Shown: positions 1 to 5,160 of the stretch, piece after piece
Position numbering within the stretch: position 1 is the first letter of the stretch
How the letters are laid out: each line of letters begins with the position of its first letter
Source of the DNA: Nitrososphaerota archaeon
GTDB lineage: Archaea; Thermoproteota; Bathyarchaeia; Bathyarchaeales; Bathycorpusculaceae
DNA: 9,697 nucleotides
Direction: 5' to 3'
NCBI GenBank assembly: GCA_031282985.1
Contig: JAITCR010000177.1
Coordinates: 1-9,697 of the forward strand
Made by a program: the position numbers and the translations under genes
The notes under the pieces: model-generated
Databases searched by the model: none
The model's input: only the letters and a program-made list of their open reading frames with translations
What the model was told of the DNA's origin: nothing

Positions 1-145
1 TCGAAAAGGGGTTTGCTTTTCAAAATTAGAAGTCATGCATCACACAGTTATTGGTTTGTTCATTAACTTTTGGTTCTTCAAAAGACAACTACCCTTTAAC
101 CTGCTTTAGGACACCACCTCAGAGCACAAAGGACTACATGTAAAC

Positions 146-256
146 ATGATGGGTTCATACATGAATGAAGATGACTATCCCAATGTTTTCTATGTTCATT
201 TCTATCCAGATGGCACAATAGCAGACCTAAACTGTCAAAAATACCCCATATCATAA
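146..256 (+). CDS. Possible small protein or C-terminal gene remnant, 36 codons
   Basis: The ATG at 146 opens 36 codons ending at TAA (254-256). The middle reads NVFYVHFYPDGTIADLN, a run of alternating aromatic/hydrophobic residues ending in a DGT turn that looks like the edge of a real beta-rich domain rather than random translation. The frame remains open upstream as far as a TAG at 107-109, and open again before that TAG to the window edge, so this could be the tail of a broken gene or of a gene with an in-frame TAG. No good ribosome binding site precedes the ATG. I do not recognise a family, and chance is a realistic alternative. Confidence 0.2.
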   Translation: MMGSYMNEDDYPNVFYVHFYPDGTIADLNCQKYPIS

Positions 257-316
257 ACCGTTAAAAAGCTCATTTCCCAAAATACATTTTTTGACACCTT
301 TTTACTACAACATAAC

Positions 317-350
317 AAATTGAATATGCATTGACATATTTTTCATACAT
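317..350 (+). repeat. Dispersed 33-bp repeat, copy 1
   Basis: A stretch beginning CAAATTGAATATGC and continuing ATTGACATATTTTTCA matches the segment at 3041-3073 at 27 of 33 positions without gaps. Coordinates are good to about two bases. It lies just beyond the 3' end of the minus-strand hydrolase gene. Its role is unknown. Confidence 0.5.
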
Positions 351-354
351 AAAA

Positions 355-1224
355 TTAAGTTGTCTCTAAAAGGGTTGATAGTTTTTCTAAATTATCAAAC
401 ATGGCGCAGTGGCCCTGTTTGGAAAAAACTTTCAAGCTGCAGCCTTTGATTCTGCGAGTTATGTTGTAAGCGTTTTTTATGGGACAGTTTTTATCTTCTG
501 TTCCATGCCATACTTGCAAATTATTGTTAATGTTTTTGAAAGGTAGGTTCCAGGGTTTTAAGAAAAGCCTGTGTTCTTCAAGTATAGTGTTAACACTTCT
601 GCTTTGGCGGAAAGCTTCAGTTATTGATTGGTGCATAAGTTTCATCCATGTGGGGTCAGAGAAAAATGCTAAATCCCGATTTGAGCAGGTGCGAAGCATC
701 TGTTTGCCTTGGTTGGACTGTAGAAAAGCCTTTGAATTCTTAGCTTTTAGTACTTGGCGTCTCATGTTGCGTATGGCTAATGTGCCTAAAAATGGCAGTT
801 TCATTGCATACTTTATAAATGGTATGTTATGTGCTGTTGCGGCATCAAATGGTAGATCTGGTGTTCCTGCAACTATTCCATAGGTTATTCTTTGAGGAAA
901 ATAGGTCATGTAGGATAGTGCAAAAACACCGCCACCGGACCAACTTAATACACTAAACTTGTCAATGCCTAAATGTTCTGCTAAAGAGTTGAGGTCACTG
1001 TTGATGTCTTGAATGCTTTTTCGAGGTTTATACGTGGATAACCCGTATCCTGGGCGGTCAAGAGTAATAATTCTTAATTTTTCTTTACTGACAAGGCGTT
1101 TTAAGAGATAAACTTCCAGACGGCTACTGGCAGTGCCGTGAAAATATATTACTGGTTTGCCATTACCAATTATGCTATATCCAAGTTTACGTCCATCGGG
1201 TAATGTAATTATTTGACTACTCAC
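355..1224 (-). CDS. Alpha/beta-fold hydrolase (serine esterase/lipase-like)
   Basis: A 289-residue single-domain alpha/beta hydrolase, the usual length for the family, with no signal peptide and therefore probably cytoplasmic. Visible family features in order: a short N-terminal beta hairpin (LPDGRKLGY), the oxyanion HG motif at residues 29-30 (VIYFHGTASS), the LDRPGYGLS strand-loop near 55-63, and a nucleophile elbow SWSGGG with Ser96. The probable acid is Asp244 in WHGTEDKNCP and the catalytic histidine is His272 in KQGHC. Residues about 125-225 form the cap. The elbow reads S-W-S-G-G where the family normally has G-x-S-x-G. The start is GTG at 1222-1224, chosen because GGAGG lies seven bases upstream; the next in-frame ATG is deep in the protein. 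The substrate cannot be told. The gene is downstream of the phosphodiesterase gene on the same strand, 144 bases apart. Confidence 0.85.
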   Translation of the reverse strand: MSSQIITLPDGRKLGYSIIGNGKPVIYFHGTASSRLEVYLLKRLVSKEKLRIITLDRPGYGLSTYKPRKSIQDINSDLNSLAEHLGIDKFSVLSWSGGGVFALSYMTYFPQRITYGIVAGTPDLPFDAATAHNIPFIKYAMKLPFLGTLAIRNMRRQVLKAKNSKAFLQSNQGKQMLRTCSNRDLAFFSDPTWMKLMHQSITEAFRQSRSVNTILEEHRLFLKPWNLPFKNINNNLQVWHGTEDKNCPIKNAYNITRRIKGCSLKVFSKQGHCAMFDNLEKLSTLLETT

Positions 1225-1230
1225 AGGTTT

Positions 1231-1235
1231 CCTCC
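1231..1235 (-). promoter_or_regulatory. Shine-Dalgarno site of the hydrolase gene
   Basis: The plus strand reads CCTCC here, which is GGAGG on the coding strand, seven bases before the GTG at 1222-1224. It fixes the GTG as the start. Confidence 0.8.
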
Positions 1236-1325
1236 TATTGTGTGCAATTTATGTGACTTCTGTTTTGGCCTACTGCTATGGGTCAAGCAAACCCTTTATT
1301 CGTCTGAGAACTTGTGTGCTTTTAG

Positions 1326-1333
1326 GTTATATT
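1326..1333 (-). promoter_or_regulatory. Possible TATA box for the hydrolase gene
   Basis: On the minus strand this reads TAATATAA, an archaeal TATA-like octamer in the 144-base gap between the two minus-strand genes. It would place transcription start near 1300 and leave a leader of about 75 bases. An imperfect inverted repeat, TCGTCTGAG at 1300-1308 and CTTAGACGA at 1341-1349 (8 of 9 paired), brackets it. The gene could equally be read through from the upstream phosphodiesterase gene. Confidence 0.25.
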
Positions 1334-1368
1334 ACGCTTTCTTAGACGACTATTTGTTATATGTGTTT

Positions 1369-2667
1369 TTAAACTGTTTTTTCTTTCAAATTTCTAAGGT
1401 TAGCAACTGAAAACGGCACAAGCATCTCGTGTTTATTTAGTCCGCCGTGCTGTCCTAGATAAGTAATTTTTTCGTTTGAATTCTCAAACCATATTGTTTC
1501 ATTGTTATATGGCAAAATTAGCAAGTTTCCAGTTCTCTCAAGAAATTCGTCACTGGCCTTTCCTACACCAAATAGTCCCATCTCTGCAGCTTCTTTGGTT
1601 TCAATTATTTGCGCTTTATCGCCAATTTTTCTAATTAGCCATTGTTTTGCTTCATCAAGTTTTTCATTTTTTATGTGAAGAAAAATTTCTCGAGGACTTC
1701 CTGTGGGTGGAATTGGTTTTTGGTCTTCTCCAATTTGCATGTGTAGTGGTGATGTTTTTGGGAGATAAATGGTTCTGTTTATATCCACATTTACGCTGCC
1801 ATGGTCGGCTGTTAATAAGAGCAGTGTGTCTTTAGCTGTTTTTGGATCCAGTTTTTGTACTAATTCTTTGTTTAGTAAATATGTTATGACTGATAATTCA
1901 GCGCAATATTGGTAGCTGTTGGGTCCGTATTCGTGGGCGATGGTGTCTAGGGTGTCTAGGTGTACGAAAAAGTAAGCGCTGTTGTTTTTGTTTTCTTCTA
2001 GATTTTTTCGTAGACTTACAATTGTGTCTGCTATTTTTAGTGATGGTGTTATGGTGCTTCCTTGAAAAATTATTTTTGAACAGGCATTAAATGCGTTAGT
2101 TATGTTTGTGTGTGTAAATGTTTTTATTCCGTTTTCGTTTAATGTATTGTAGATTGTTTTTCCTTTTAGTAAGAGGCTGTTTGGGTTGTATCCTTCTTTT
2201 ATGAGGTTATTTTTTGTGTTTGTGTTTATGCGTTCAAATTTTAGGGCGTTTATTATTCCGATGTTTTTTAGGTATATAAAGTATTCAAAAATGCCGTGTT
2301 CTTGGGGGGTTAGTCCTGTGTTTAGTGTTGTTAGTGCATTAGTTGTTTGTGATGGGAAGACACTTGCTAAGGATTGGACTATGCCTCTGTTAGTGAGTTT
2401 TGTTAGGAACGGGTTTTTTTTGTGGTGTTTTAGAAATTGATTGTAGCCAAAGCCGTCCATTATTATGAGTACTACTTTTTTGTTTTGTTTGGTTGCGGTT
2501 TTTTCTGTTATGTATTTGTTTTGGGTGTTTTGTGTTTTGTTGTTTAGTTCAAAGATTTCTTTTAGTAGGTCTGGTATGTTTGAGATGTTGTTGTTTTGGT
2601 ATTGTGGGTAGGTAAAGTTGTTGTTGTTTTTTTCGTTTTTTGTGATGGTGTATGTTTGTTGTGGCAC
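1369..2667 (-). CDS. Type I phosphodiesterase / alkaline-phosphatase-superfamily enzyme
   Basis: A 432-residue protein with the metal-ligand set of the nucleotide pyrophosphatase/phosphodiesterase branch of the alkaline phosphatase superfamily, which hydrolyses phosphate mono- or diesters using two metal ions. In order: VVLIIMDGFGY with Asp71; FPSQTTNALTTLNTGLTP followed by HGI, where Thr108 (or Thr109) is the probable nucleophile; HLDTLDTIAHEYGP with Asp241 and His245; TADHGSV with Asp288 and His289; and GQHGGL with His407. There is no signal peptide or membrane segment, so it is probably cytoplasmic. The first 60 residues are Asn/Thr/Lys/Gln-rich low complexity outside the catalytic domain. 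The start is GTG at 2665-2667, with only a weak AGGA upstream but a good TATA box in place; the next ATG (in IIMDG) would remove the first metal ligand. Substrate unknown; nucleotide or phosphonate compounds are possible. Confidence 0.85.
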   Translation of the reverse strand: MPQQTYTITKNEKNNNNFTYPQYQNNNISNIPDLLKEIFELNNKTQNTQNKYITEKTATKQNKKVVLIIMDGFGYNQFLKHHKKNPFLTKLTNRGIVQSLASVFPSQTTNALTTLNTGLTPQEHGIFEYFIYLKNIGIINALKFERINTNTKNNLIKEGYNPNSLLLKGKTIYNTLNENGIKTFTHTNITNAFNACSKIIFQGSTITPSLKIADTIVSLRKNLEENKNNSAYFFVHLDTLDTIAHEYGPNSYQYCAELSVITYLLNKELVQKLDPKTAKDTLLLLTADHGSVNVDINRTIYLPKTSPLHMQIGEDQKPIPPTGSPREIFLHIKNEKLDEAKQWLIRKIGDKAQIIETKEAAEMGLFGVGKASDEFLERTGNLLILPYNNETIWFENSNEKITYLGQHGGLNKHEMLVPFSVANLRNLKEKTV

Positions 2668-2709
2668 TTTTTTTATCCTGCTGTGTGTGGTTTGGGTGGT
2701 TGGTTTATG

Positions 2710-2738
2710 TTTATAAACTTTTGCTTAATTTAAGTTAA
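2710..2738 (-). promoter_or_regulatory. Promoter of the phosphodiesterase gene: TATA box plus upstream palindrome
   Basis: Read on the minus strand: TTAACTTAAATTAA (2725-2738), seven bases (GCAAAAG), then TTTATAAA (2710-2717). The TATA box would start transcription near 2685, about 18 bases before the GTG. The 14-base box differs by one base from the perfect palindrome in the 5094-5122 promoter and sits at the identical seven-base distance from TATA. Confidence 0.6.
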
Positions 2739-2988
2739 TGTTTGGTTGATTTAGTTTGTTGATGTGGTGTATTTTGTCTCTTTTTCTGTTTTTGGTGTGT
2801 TATTATTTAATGTGGTTTGGTGGTTTTTTTGGTTGGTTGTTGTTTGTGTGGTGTTTTTTTGTTTTGAGTTGGGTGTTGTGTATTAATGTGTGGTGTAGTG
2901 TGGTGGTGTGTTGTTGTTTGTGTGGAGTGTTTGAGGGTGATTGTAAGTTGGGTTTATTTTGTTTAAACTTTAGTTGTTCAACTTGTAA
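2739..2988. other. G/T-rich intergenic stretch without a gene
   Basis: Between the phosphodiesterase promoter and the next plus-strand promoter the plus strand is almost only G and T: in 2821-2880, 59 of 60 bases are G or T, with no C and one A. An open frame at 2756-2992 would encode a Trp/Cys/Phe/Val-only peptide, which is what T/G-rich sequence gives by default; I do not call it a gene. Confidence 0.6.
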
Positions 2989-3016
2989 TTAAGTTTTATT
3001 AAGATAAGTTTAAATG
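2989..3016 (+). promoter_or_regulatory. Probable upstream promoter of the DUF4430-type gene
   Basis: TTAAGTTTTATTAA (2989-3002), GATAAG, then TTTAAATG (3009-3016). This follows the same plan as the 2710-2738 and 5094-5122 promoters: TTAA-N6-TTAA, an A/G-rich BRE-like stretch of 6-7 bases, and a TATA box. Transcription would begin near 3035 and give a leader of about 165 bases containing the repeat at 3041-3073 and the small ORF 3061-3207. Confidence 0.5.
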
Positions 3017-3040
3017 ACTTGTTCTGTTAACATACTGTAG

Positions 3041-3073
3041 CAAAGTGAATATACGTTGACATGTTTTTCACGC
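3041..3073 (+). repeat. Dispersed 33-bp repeat, copy 2
   Basis: This segment (CAAAGTGAATATAC followed by GTTGACATGTTTTTCACGC) matches copy 1 near 317-350 at 27 of 33 positions. It overlaps the beginning of the leader of the DUF4430-type gene and the ATG at 3061, which is ATA in copy 1. Confidence 0.5.
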
Positions 3074-3207
3074 AGCAACACCAACAAAGCAAGCTCAACT
3101 ATGAAACAATGCTAAAAATGACCACGATCTGGAAGATACGTGCCAATGTACTTTTGACTTGCTATAAAACAAAAATAAACAATAAGGAAGTGTATATGAA
3201 AAAATGA
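3061..3207 (+). CDS. Possible 48-residue leader ORF overlapping the next start
   Basis: The ATG at 3061 opens 48 codons ending in TGA at 3205-3207, so its stop overlaps the ATG of the DUF4430-type gene at 3204 in an ATGA arrangement typical of translational coupling. It begins MFFTQQHQQSKLNYET and ends EVYMKK. It is polar with a single moderately hydrophobic stretch (TTIWKIRANVLLTCY), and I recognise no family. The ribosome binding site is poor. The final three codons, ATG AAA AAA at 3196-3204, have a much better Shine-Dalgarno (AAGGAAG at 3184-3190) and may instead be the true start of the downstream gene with one A missing from the homopolymer. Confidence 0.25.
   Translation: MFFTQQHQQSKLNYETMLKMTTIWKIRANVLLTCYKTKINNKEVYMKK
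3163..3170 (+). promoter_or_regulatory. Alternative TATA box close to the DUF4430-type gene
   Basis: TATAAAAC at this position would place transcription start around 3190, giving a nearly leaderless message starting at the ATG at 3196 or 3204. It lacks the TTAA-N6-TTAA box seen at the other promoters. It may be used instead of, or as well as, the promoter at 2989-3016. Confidence 0.35.
3184..3190 (+). promoter_or_regulatory. Shine-Dalgarno site that fits ATG 3196 better than ATG 3204
   Basis: AAGGAAG lies five bases before the ATG at 3196 but thirteen before the ATG at 3204. From 3196 the reading is Met-Lys-Lys-stop (ATGAAAAAATGA); from 3204 the long frame begins. The site therefore points to the out-of-frame ATG. 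Confidence 0.5.
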
Positions 3208-4304
3208 TTAACTCTAAATTAAAATTGCATGGTCTTCATAGAAATTTTTTAAGCTTTTCTTTGTTGGCCGTGCTTATGGTCTCTCTATTTGCTCCTTGCG
3301 TGTTAATGGCGCGTGCAGAAGAGAACCCTGTTTCAATAGATGTTTCGCTCTCATTGCAGACGGGCGGAAGTGGGTTTGCAATTCCTCTGCAGACTATAGT
3401 GGTTACGTCTGATTTGGCAGAGCAGTATGGTTATACAGATGCTTACAATGGTGGGCAAGTTACTGCGCTTGACGCGATTGTCGCTATACATGTCCTAATC
3501 TATGGTGATGATCAAGTAGCTATCAACAATGCACTTACTGTTATCGACGATGTCAATGCTTATAACAATGGATTTGTGACTAACTTTATGAGTGATGGTT
3601 GGGGTAACTTTGTTTTCTTTGTGAATGGTGTTTTGCCTATAGACCTTGCTGGGGAAGTCGTTTTGCAAGATGGTGATGCGGTGCAGTTTTTCGTTGTACA
3701 AGATACGTACATGTGGATGGATACATATGCTTGGTTTGAATATGAGAGTGTAGCGGTTGATACTTTGACGGTTGCAGTGGATGAGGATTTTGCTTTGACT
3801 GTGATGGGTGCGTGGTTTGTGCTTTGGGGCGAAGGTTACACCTGGGATGCTGTGGTTGATGGTGCTGGTATAGTTCTTATTGATGATGCAACTGGTGCTT
3901 TTATTATGCCTCCTCTTGTTGTAACGGGTTATGATGGTGTTGCGACGCTTTGTTTTGATACTGCTGGGACCTATGTTTTGGGTGCAGTTGATTATGATTC
4001 TGACTGGGAGTGCCCACTTATGTCTCCTTGGTTTGTTGTAACTGTGGAAGAACCACAACCAACTGTTGTTGATGTACGTGTGGATGCTCGTGTTGAGTGG
4101 ATCAATGGTCCCCAGAATAGTTTGTTCATAACTGTTACTGAGACTTTCTCTGATGGATCAACAAAAGTTATCGAGTGGAATGGTCTTATTAACAATAATG
4201 CCGCTGGGACATATGTAGTAGGTGATTACCAAGTGTTTGTTAACACAAAGGGTAACACACAAATCCGTGAATGCTACATCGTTGACTCCTATATTGTTGT
4301 GTAG
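3204..4304 (+). CDS. Secreted DUF4430-type (transcobalamin C-terminal-like) protein
   Basis: A 366-residue exported protein. Residues 1-38 form a signal peptide: basic n-region (KLKLHGLHRN), hydrophobic core about 15-35, and likely cleavage after ARA. Residues about 60-168 resemble DUF4430, the family related to the C-terminal beta domain of transcobalamin: TALDAIVAIHVLIY corresponds to the short helix, and NFVFFVNGVLP followed by LQDGDAVQFFV to the characteristic W/F-x-x-x-V-N-G and D-G-D segments. Residues about 183-282 look like an Ig-like beta-sandwich ending FVVTVEEP. Residues 286-366 are a further beta-rich domain I do not recognise. There is no C-terminal membrane anchor or sorting signal. 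It ends in tandem stops, TAG then TAA. A hairpin terminator follows, so it is probably transcribed apart from the operon at 5161. A ligand-binding role is inferred, not shown. Confidence 0.75.
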   Translation: MINSKLKLHGLHRNFLSFSLLAVLMVSLFAPCVLMARAEENPVSIDVSLSLQTGGSGFAIPLQTIVVTSDLAEQYGYTDAYNGGQVTALDAIVAIHVLIYGDDQVAINNALTVIDDVNAYNNGFVTNFMSDGWGNFVFFVNGVLPIDLAGEVVLQDGDAVQFFVVQDTYMWMDTYAWFEYESVAVDTLTVAVDEDFALTVMGAWFVLWGEGYTWDAVVDGAGIVLIDDATGAFIMPPLVVTGYDGVATLCFDTAGTYVLGAVDYDSDWECPLMSPWFVVTVEEPQPTVVDVRVDARVEWINGPQNSLFITVTETFSDGSTKVIEWNGLINNNAAGTYVVGDYQVFVNTKGNTQIRECYIVDSYIVV

Positions 4305-4335
4305 TAAATGTGGCTCCTACGTGCAGCAATAGTGT

Positions 4336-4372
4336 AGTTGGATGATAAAAGTCATTCTTCAACTCTTTTTTT
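4336..4372 (+). terminator. Hairpin and T-tract after the DUF4430-type gene
   Basis: AGTTGGA pairs with TTCAACT (4336-4342 and 4358-4364, one G-T pair), with a possible three-pair extension inside, followed by seven T residues at 4366-4372. It begins 31 bases after the stop codon. Archaea generally terminate on T-tracts, with the hairpin optional. Confidence 0.55.
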
Positions 4373-4438
4373 ATTGAACGTTTTTCCTTGGTTGTTGTTA
4401 TGAAAGCATGTGTGTAGTAGTGGAAAAGCTTGTTGTGT

Positions 4439-4455
4439 AGGCAGCCTCCGAAAAC
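4439..4455 (+). repeat. Left terminal inverted repeat
   Basis: AGGCAGCCTCCGAAAAC; pairs with 4809-4825 at 16 of 17 positions. Confidence 0.65.
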
Positions 4456-4480
4456 CTCTTAACTAGCAAGGGTATAATCC

Positions 4481-4491
4481 TAAATTCCGCA
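4481..4491 (+). repeat. Subterminal motif copy 1, direct
   Basis: TAAATTCCGCA. It is followed by AAATTTAGGCACCAA, also partly repeated at copy 2 and, inverted, at copy 4. Copy 2 starts 42 bases further on. Confidence 0.65.
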
Positions 4492-4522
4492 AAATTTAGG
4501 CACCAACTGCAAAAAGTTTCTA

Positions 4523-4533
4523 TAAATTCCGCA
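4523..4533 (+). repeat. Subterminal motif copy 2, direct
   Basis: TAAATTCCGCA, identical to copy 1, followed by GTTTAG and then CCAA, echoing the sequence after copy 1. Confidence 0.65.
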
Positions 4534-4665
4534 GTTTAGTGTCCAATTTAAAAATAGTCCATAATTTGCGCTTTTTAACAATGCAGCTATTGGTGCCCAT
4601 ATAGCCACCACAACCATATTTTAAAAACCTCTAATTGCATATCTTTTGATAATTAAAACTCATTT

Positions 4666-4676
4666 TGCAGAATTTA
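4666..4676 (-). repeat. Subterminal motif copy 3, inverted
   Basis: On the minus strand TAAATTCTGCA, one base different from copies 1 and 2. It lies 41 bases from copy 4. Confidence 0.6.
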
Positions 4677-4706
4677 AAAGTTACTAATACCTTGGTGACT
4701 AAAAAA

Positions 4707-4717
4707 TGCGGAATTTA
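4707..4717 (-). repeat. Subterminal motif copy 4, inverted
   Basis: On the minus strand TAAATTCCGCA, identical to copies 1 and 2. The flanks also match copy 1 inverted: ATCC before it, and TTTAG then CACCAA after it. Confidence 0.65.
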
Positions 4718-4808
4718 GGATAATGTGTGGTAAAGGGTGGTAGGGAAATTTGTATGGGGTAGCTGTTGCATTTATTTTGTTTTTATCGGTTTGAAGCGTA
4801 AAACGTGA

Positions 4809-4825
4809 GTTTTCGGAGGTTGCCT
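4809..4825 (-). repeat. Right terminal inverted repeat
   Basis: On the minus strand AGGCAACCTCCGAAAAC, one base different from the left repeat at 4439-4455. Confidence 0.65.
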
Positions 4826-5093
4826 GTAGGTATATGTAAGGATCAGTTAAAAAATAACTTGGCCATTTTATCATTATGTGGGCGGTATTTTCCAAGGAAA
4901 ACAGGGAATCAGCCACTAACCTGAACAAGTTATTTCCTAACTAATCCTAAGCAGTAAAATGAAGAGTGTTTTATTTTTTTTTACTTAACTTCAAATGATG
5001 GCTCCTGTTTGTGGGTGAAAACTTGTGTTATTTTTGGTGTTTGGTTGTTGCTGTTGTGGTTCTGTTTTATCTGTATATTTATTCAACTAATGA
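4826..5093. other. Intergenic stretch upstream of the propeller operon
   Basis: No gene is supported. It contains a run of nine T residues at 4974-4982 and a G/T-rich stretch around 5015-5075 similar to that at 2739-2988. A minus-strand open frame at 4674-4928 crosses the right end of the 387-bp element and has no promoter or ribosome binding site. Confidence 0.5.
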
Positions 5094-5122
5094 TTAACTT
5101 AAGTTAAAAATAAGTTTAAATA
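5094..5122 (+). promoter_or_regulatory. Promoter of the propeller/DUF4430 operon with a perfect palindrome
   Basis: TTAACTTAAGTTAA at 5094-5107 is a perfect 14-base palindrome; seven bases (AAATAAG) separate it from TTTAAATA at 5115-5122. The TATA box puts transcription start near 5145, about 15 bases before the ATG at 5161. The palindrome could be an operator or a general promoter element, since near copies sit at the same distance in the other two strong promoters of this window. Confidence 0.65.
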
Positions 5123-5160
5123 TTTTGGTTGGTTGTTCTATCCTGTAAAGTGAAATAAAA

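Larger units (their letters stand above)
1..354. other. Intergenic or degraded region with no confident gene
   Basis: Nothing here reads as a full gene. The frame starting at base 2 is open from the window edge, meets a TAG at 107-109 and then stays open to a TAA at 254-256; its second half contains the small ORF at 146-256. The last part, around 317-350, carries a copy of a repeat also found at 3041-3073. The hydrolase on the minus strand terminates at 355, so its transcript runs into this stretch; no clear hairpin terminator is visible. Confidence 0.5.
4439..4825. mobile_element. 387-bp element with terminal inverted repeats, MITE-like
   Basis: The ends are AGGCAGCCTCCGAAAAC (4439-4455) and GTTTTCGGAGGTTGCCT (4809-4825), which are inverted copies over 17 bases with one mismatch. 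The interior has no convincing coding frame but holds a second, inner inverted repeat (about 4474-4540 against 4659-4724) built on four copies of TAAATTCYGCA. Short length, no transposase and terminal plus subterminal repeats are what is expected of a miniature inverted-repeat transposable element moved by an enzyme elsewhere. No clear target-site duplication is visible outside the ends, and the inner and outer repeats do not share a centre, so a decayed element or a structured regulatory/ncRNA locus remain alternatives. Confidence 0.5.

Noticed and set aside
3..21. Small hairpin GAAAAG/CTTTTC at the left edge
   Set aside because: The stem is only six mostly A-T pairs with no T-tract; it is not enough to call a terminator.
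479..883. Plus-strand 134-codon open frame
   Set aside because: It lies opposite the alpha/beta hydrolase, whose catalytic motifs and ribosome binding site establish the minus-strand reading.
2756..2992. Plus-strand 78-codon open frame reading as a Trp/Phe/Val/Cys-rich membrane-like peptide
   Set aside because: It lies in nearly pure G/T DNA where such residues and few stops arise by composition alone; it has no promoter or ribosome binding site.
3035..3203. Riboswitch in the long leader of the DUF4430-type gene, prompted by the cobalamin hypothesis
   Set aside because: I see no cobalamin-box-like conserved core or strong nested hairpins; the leader is mostly unstructured A-rich sequence.
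3495..4058. Minus-strand 187-codon open frame opposite the DUF4430-type gene
   Set aside because: It is antisense to a gene with a signal peptide and recognisable domain; its His/Asn/Thr-rich product is typical of the complement of this biased coding sequence.
4439..4825. CRISPR array, suggested by repeated TAAATTCYGCA
   Set aside because: There are only four short copies, in mixed orientation, without uniform repeat-spacer units.
4674..4928. Minus-strand 84-codon open frame
   Set aside because: It overlaps inverted-repeat copies and the right end of the 387-bp element, with no start signals or recognisable domain.
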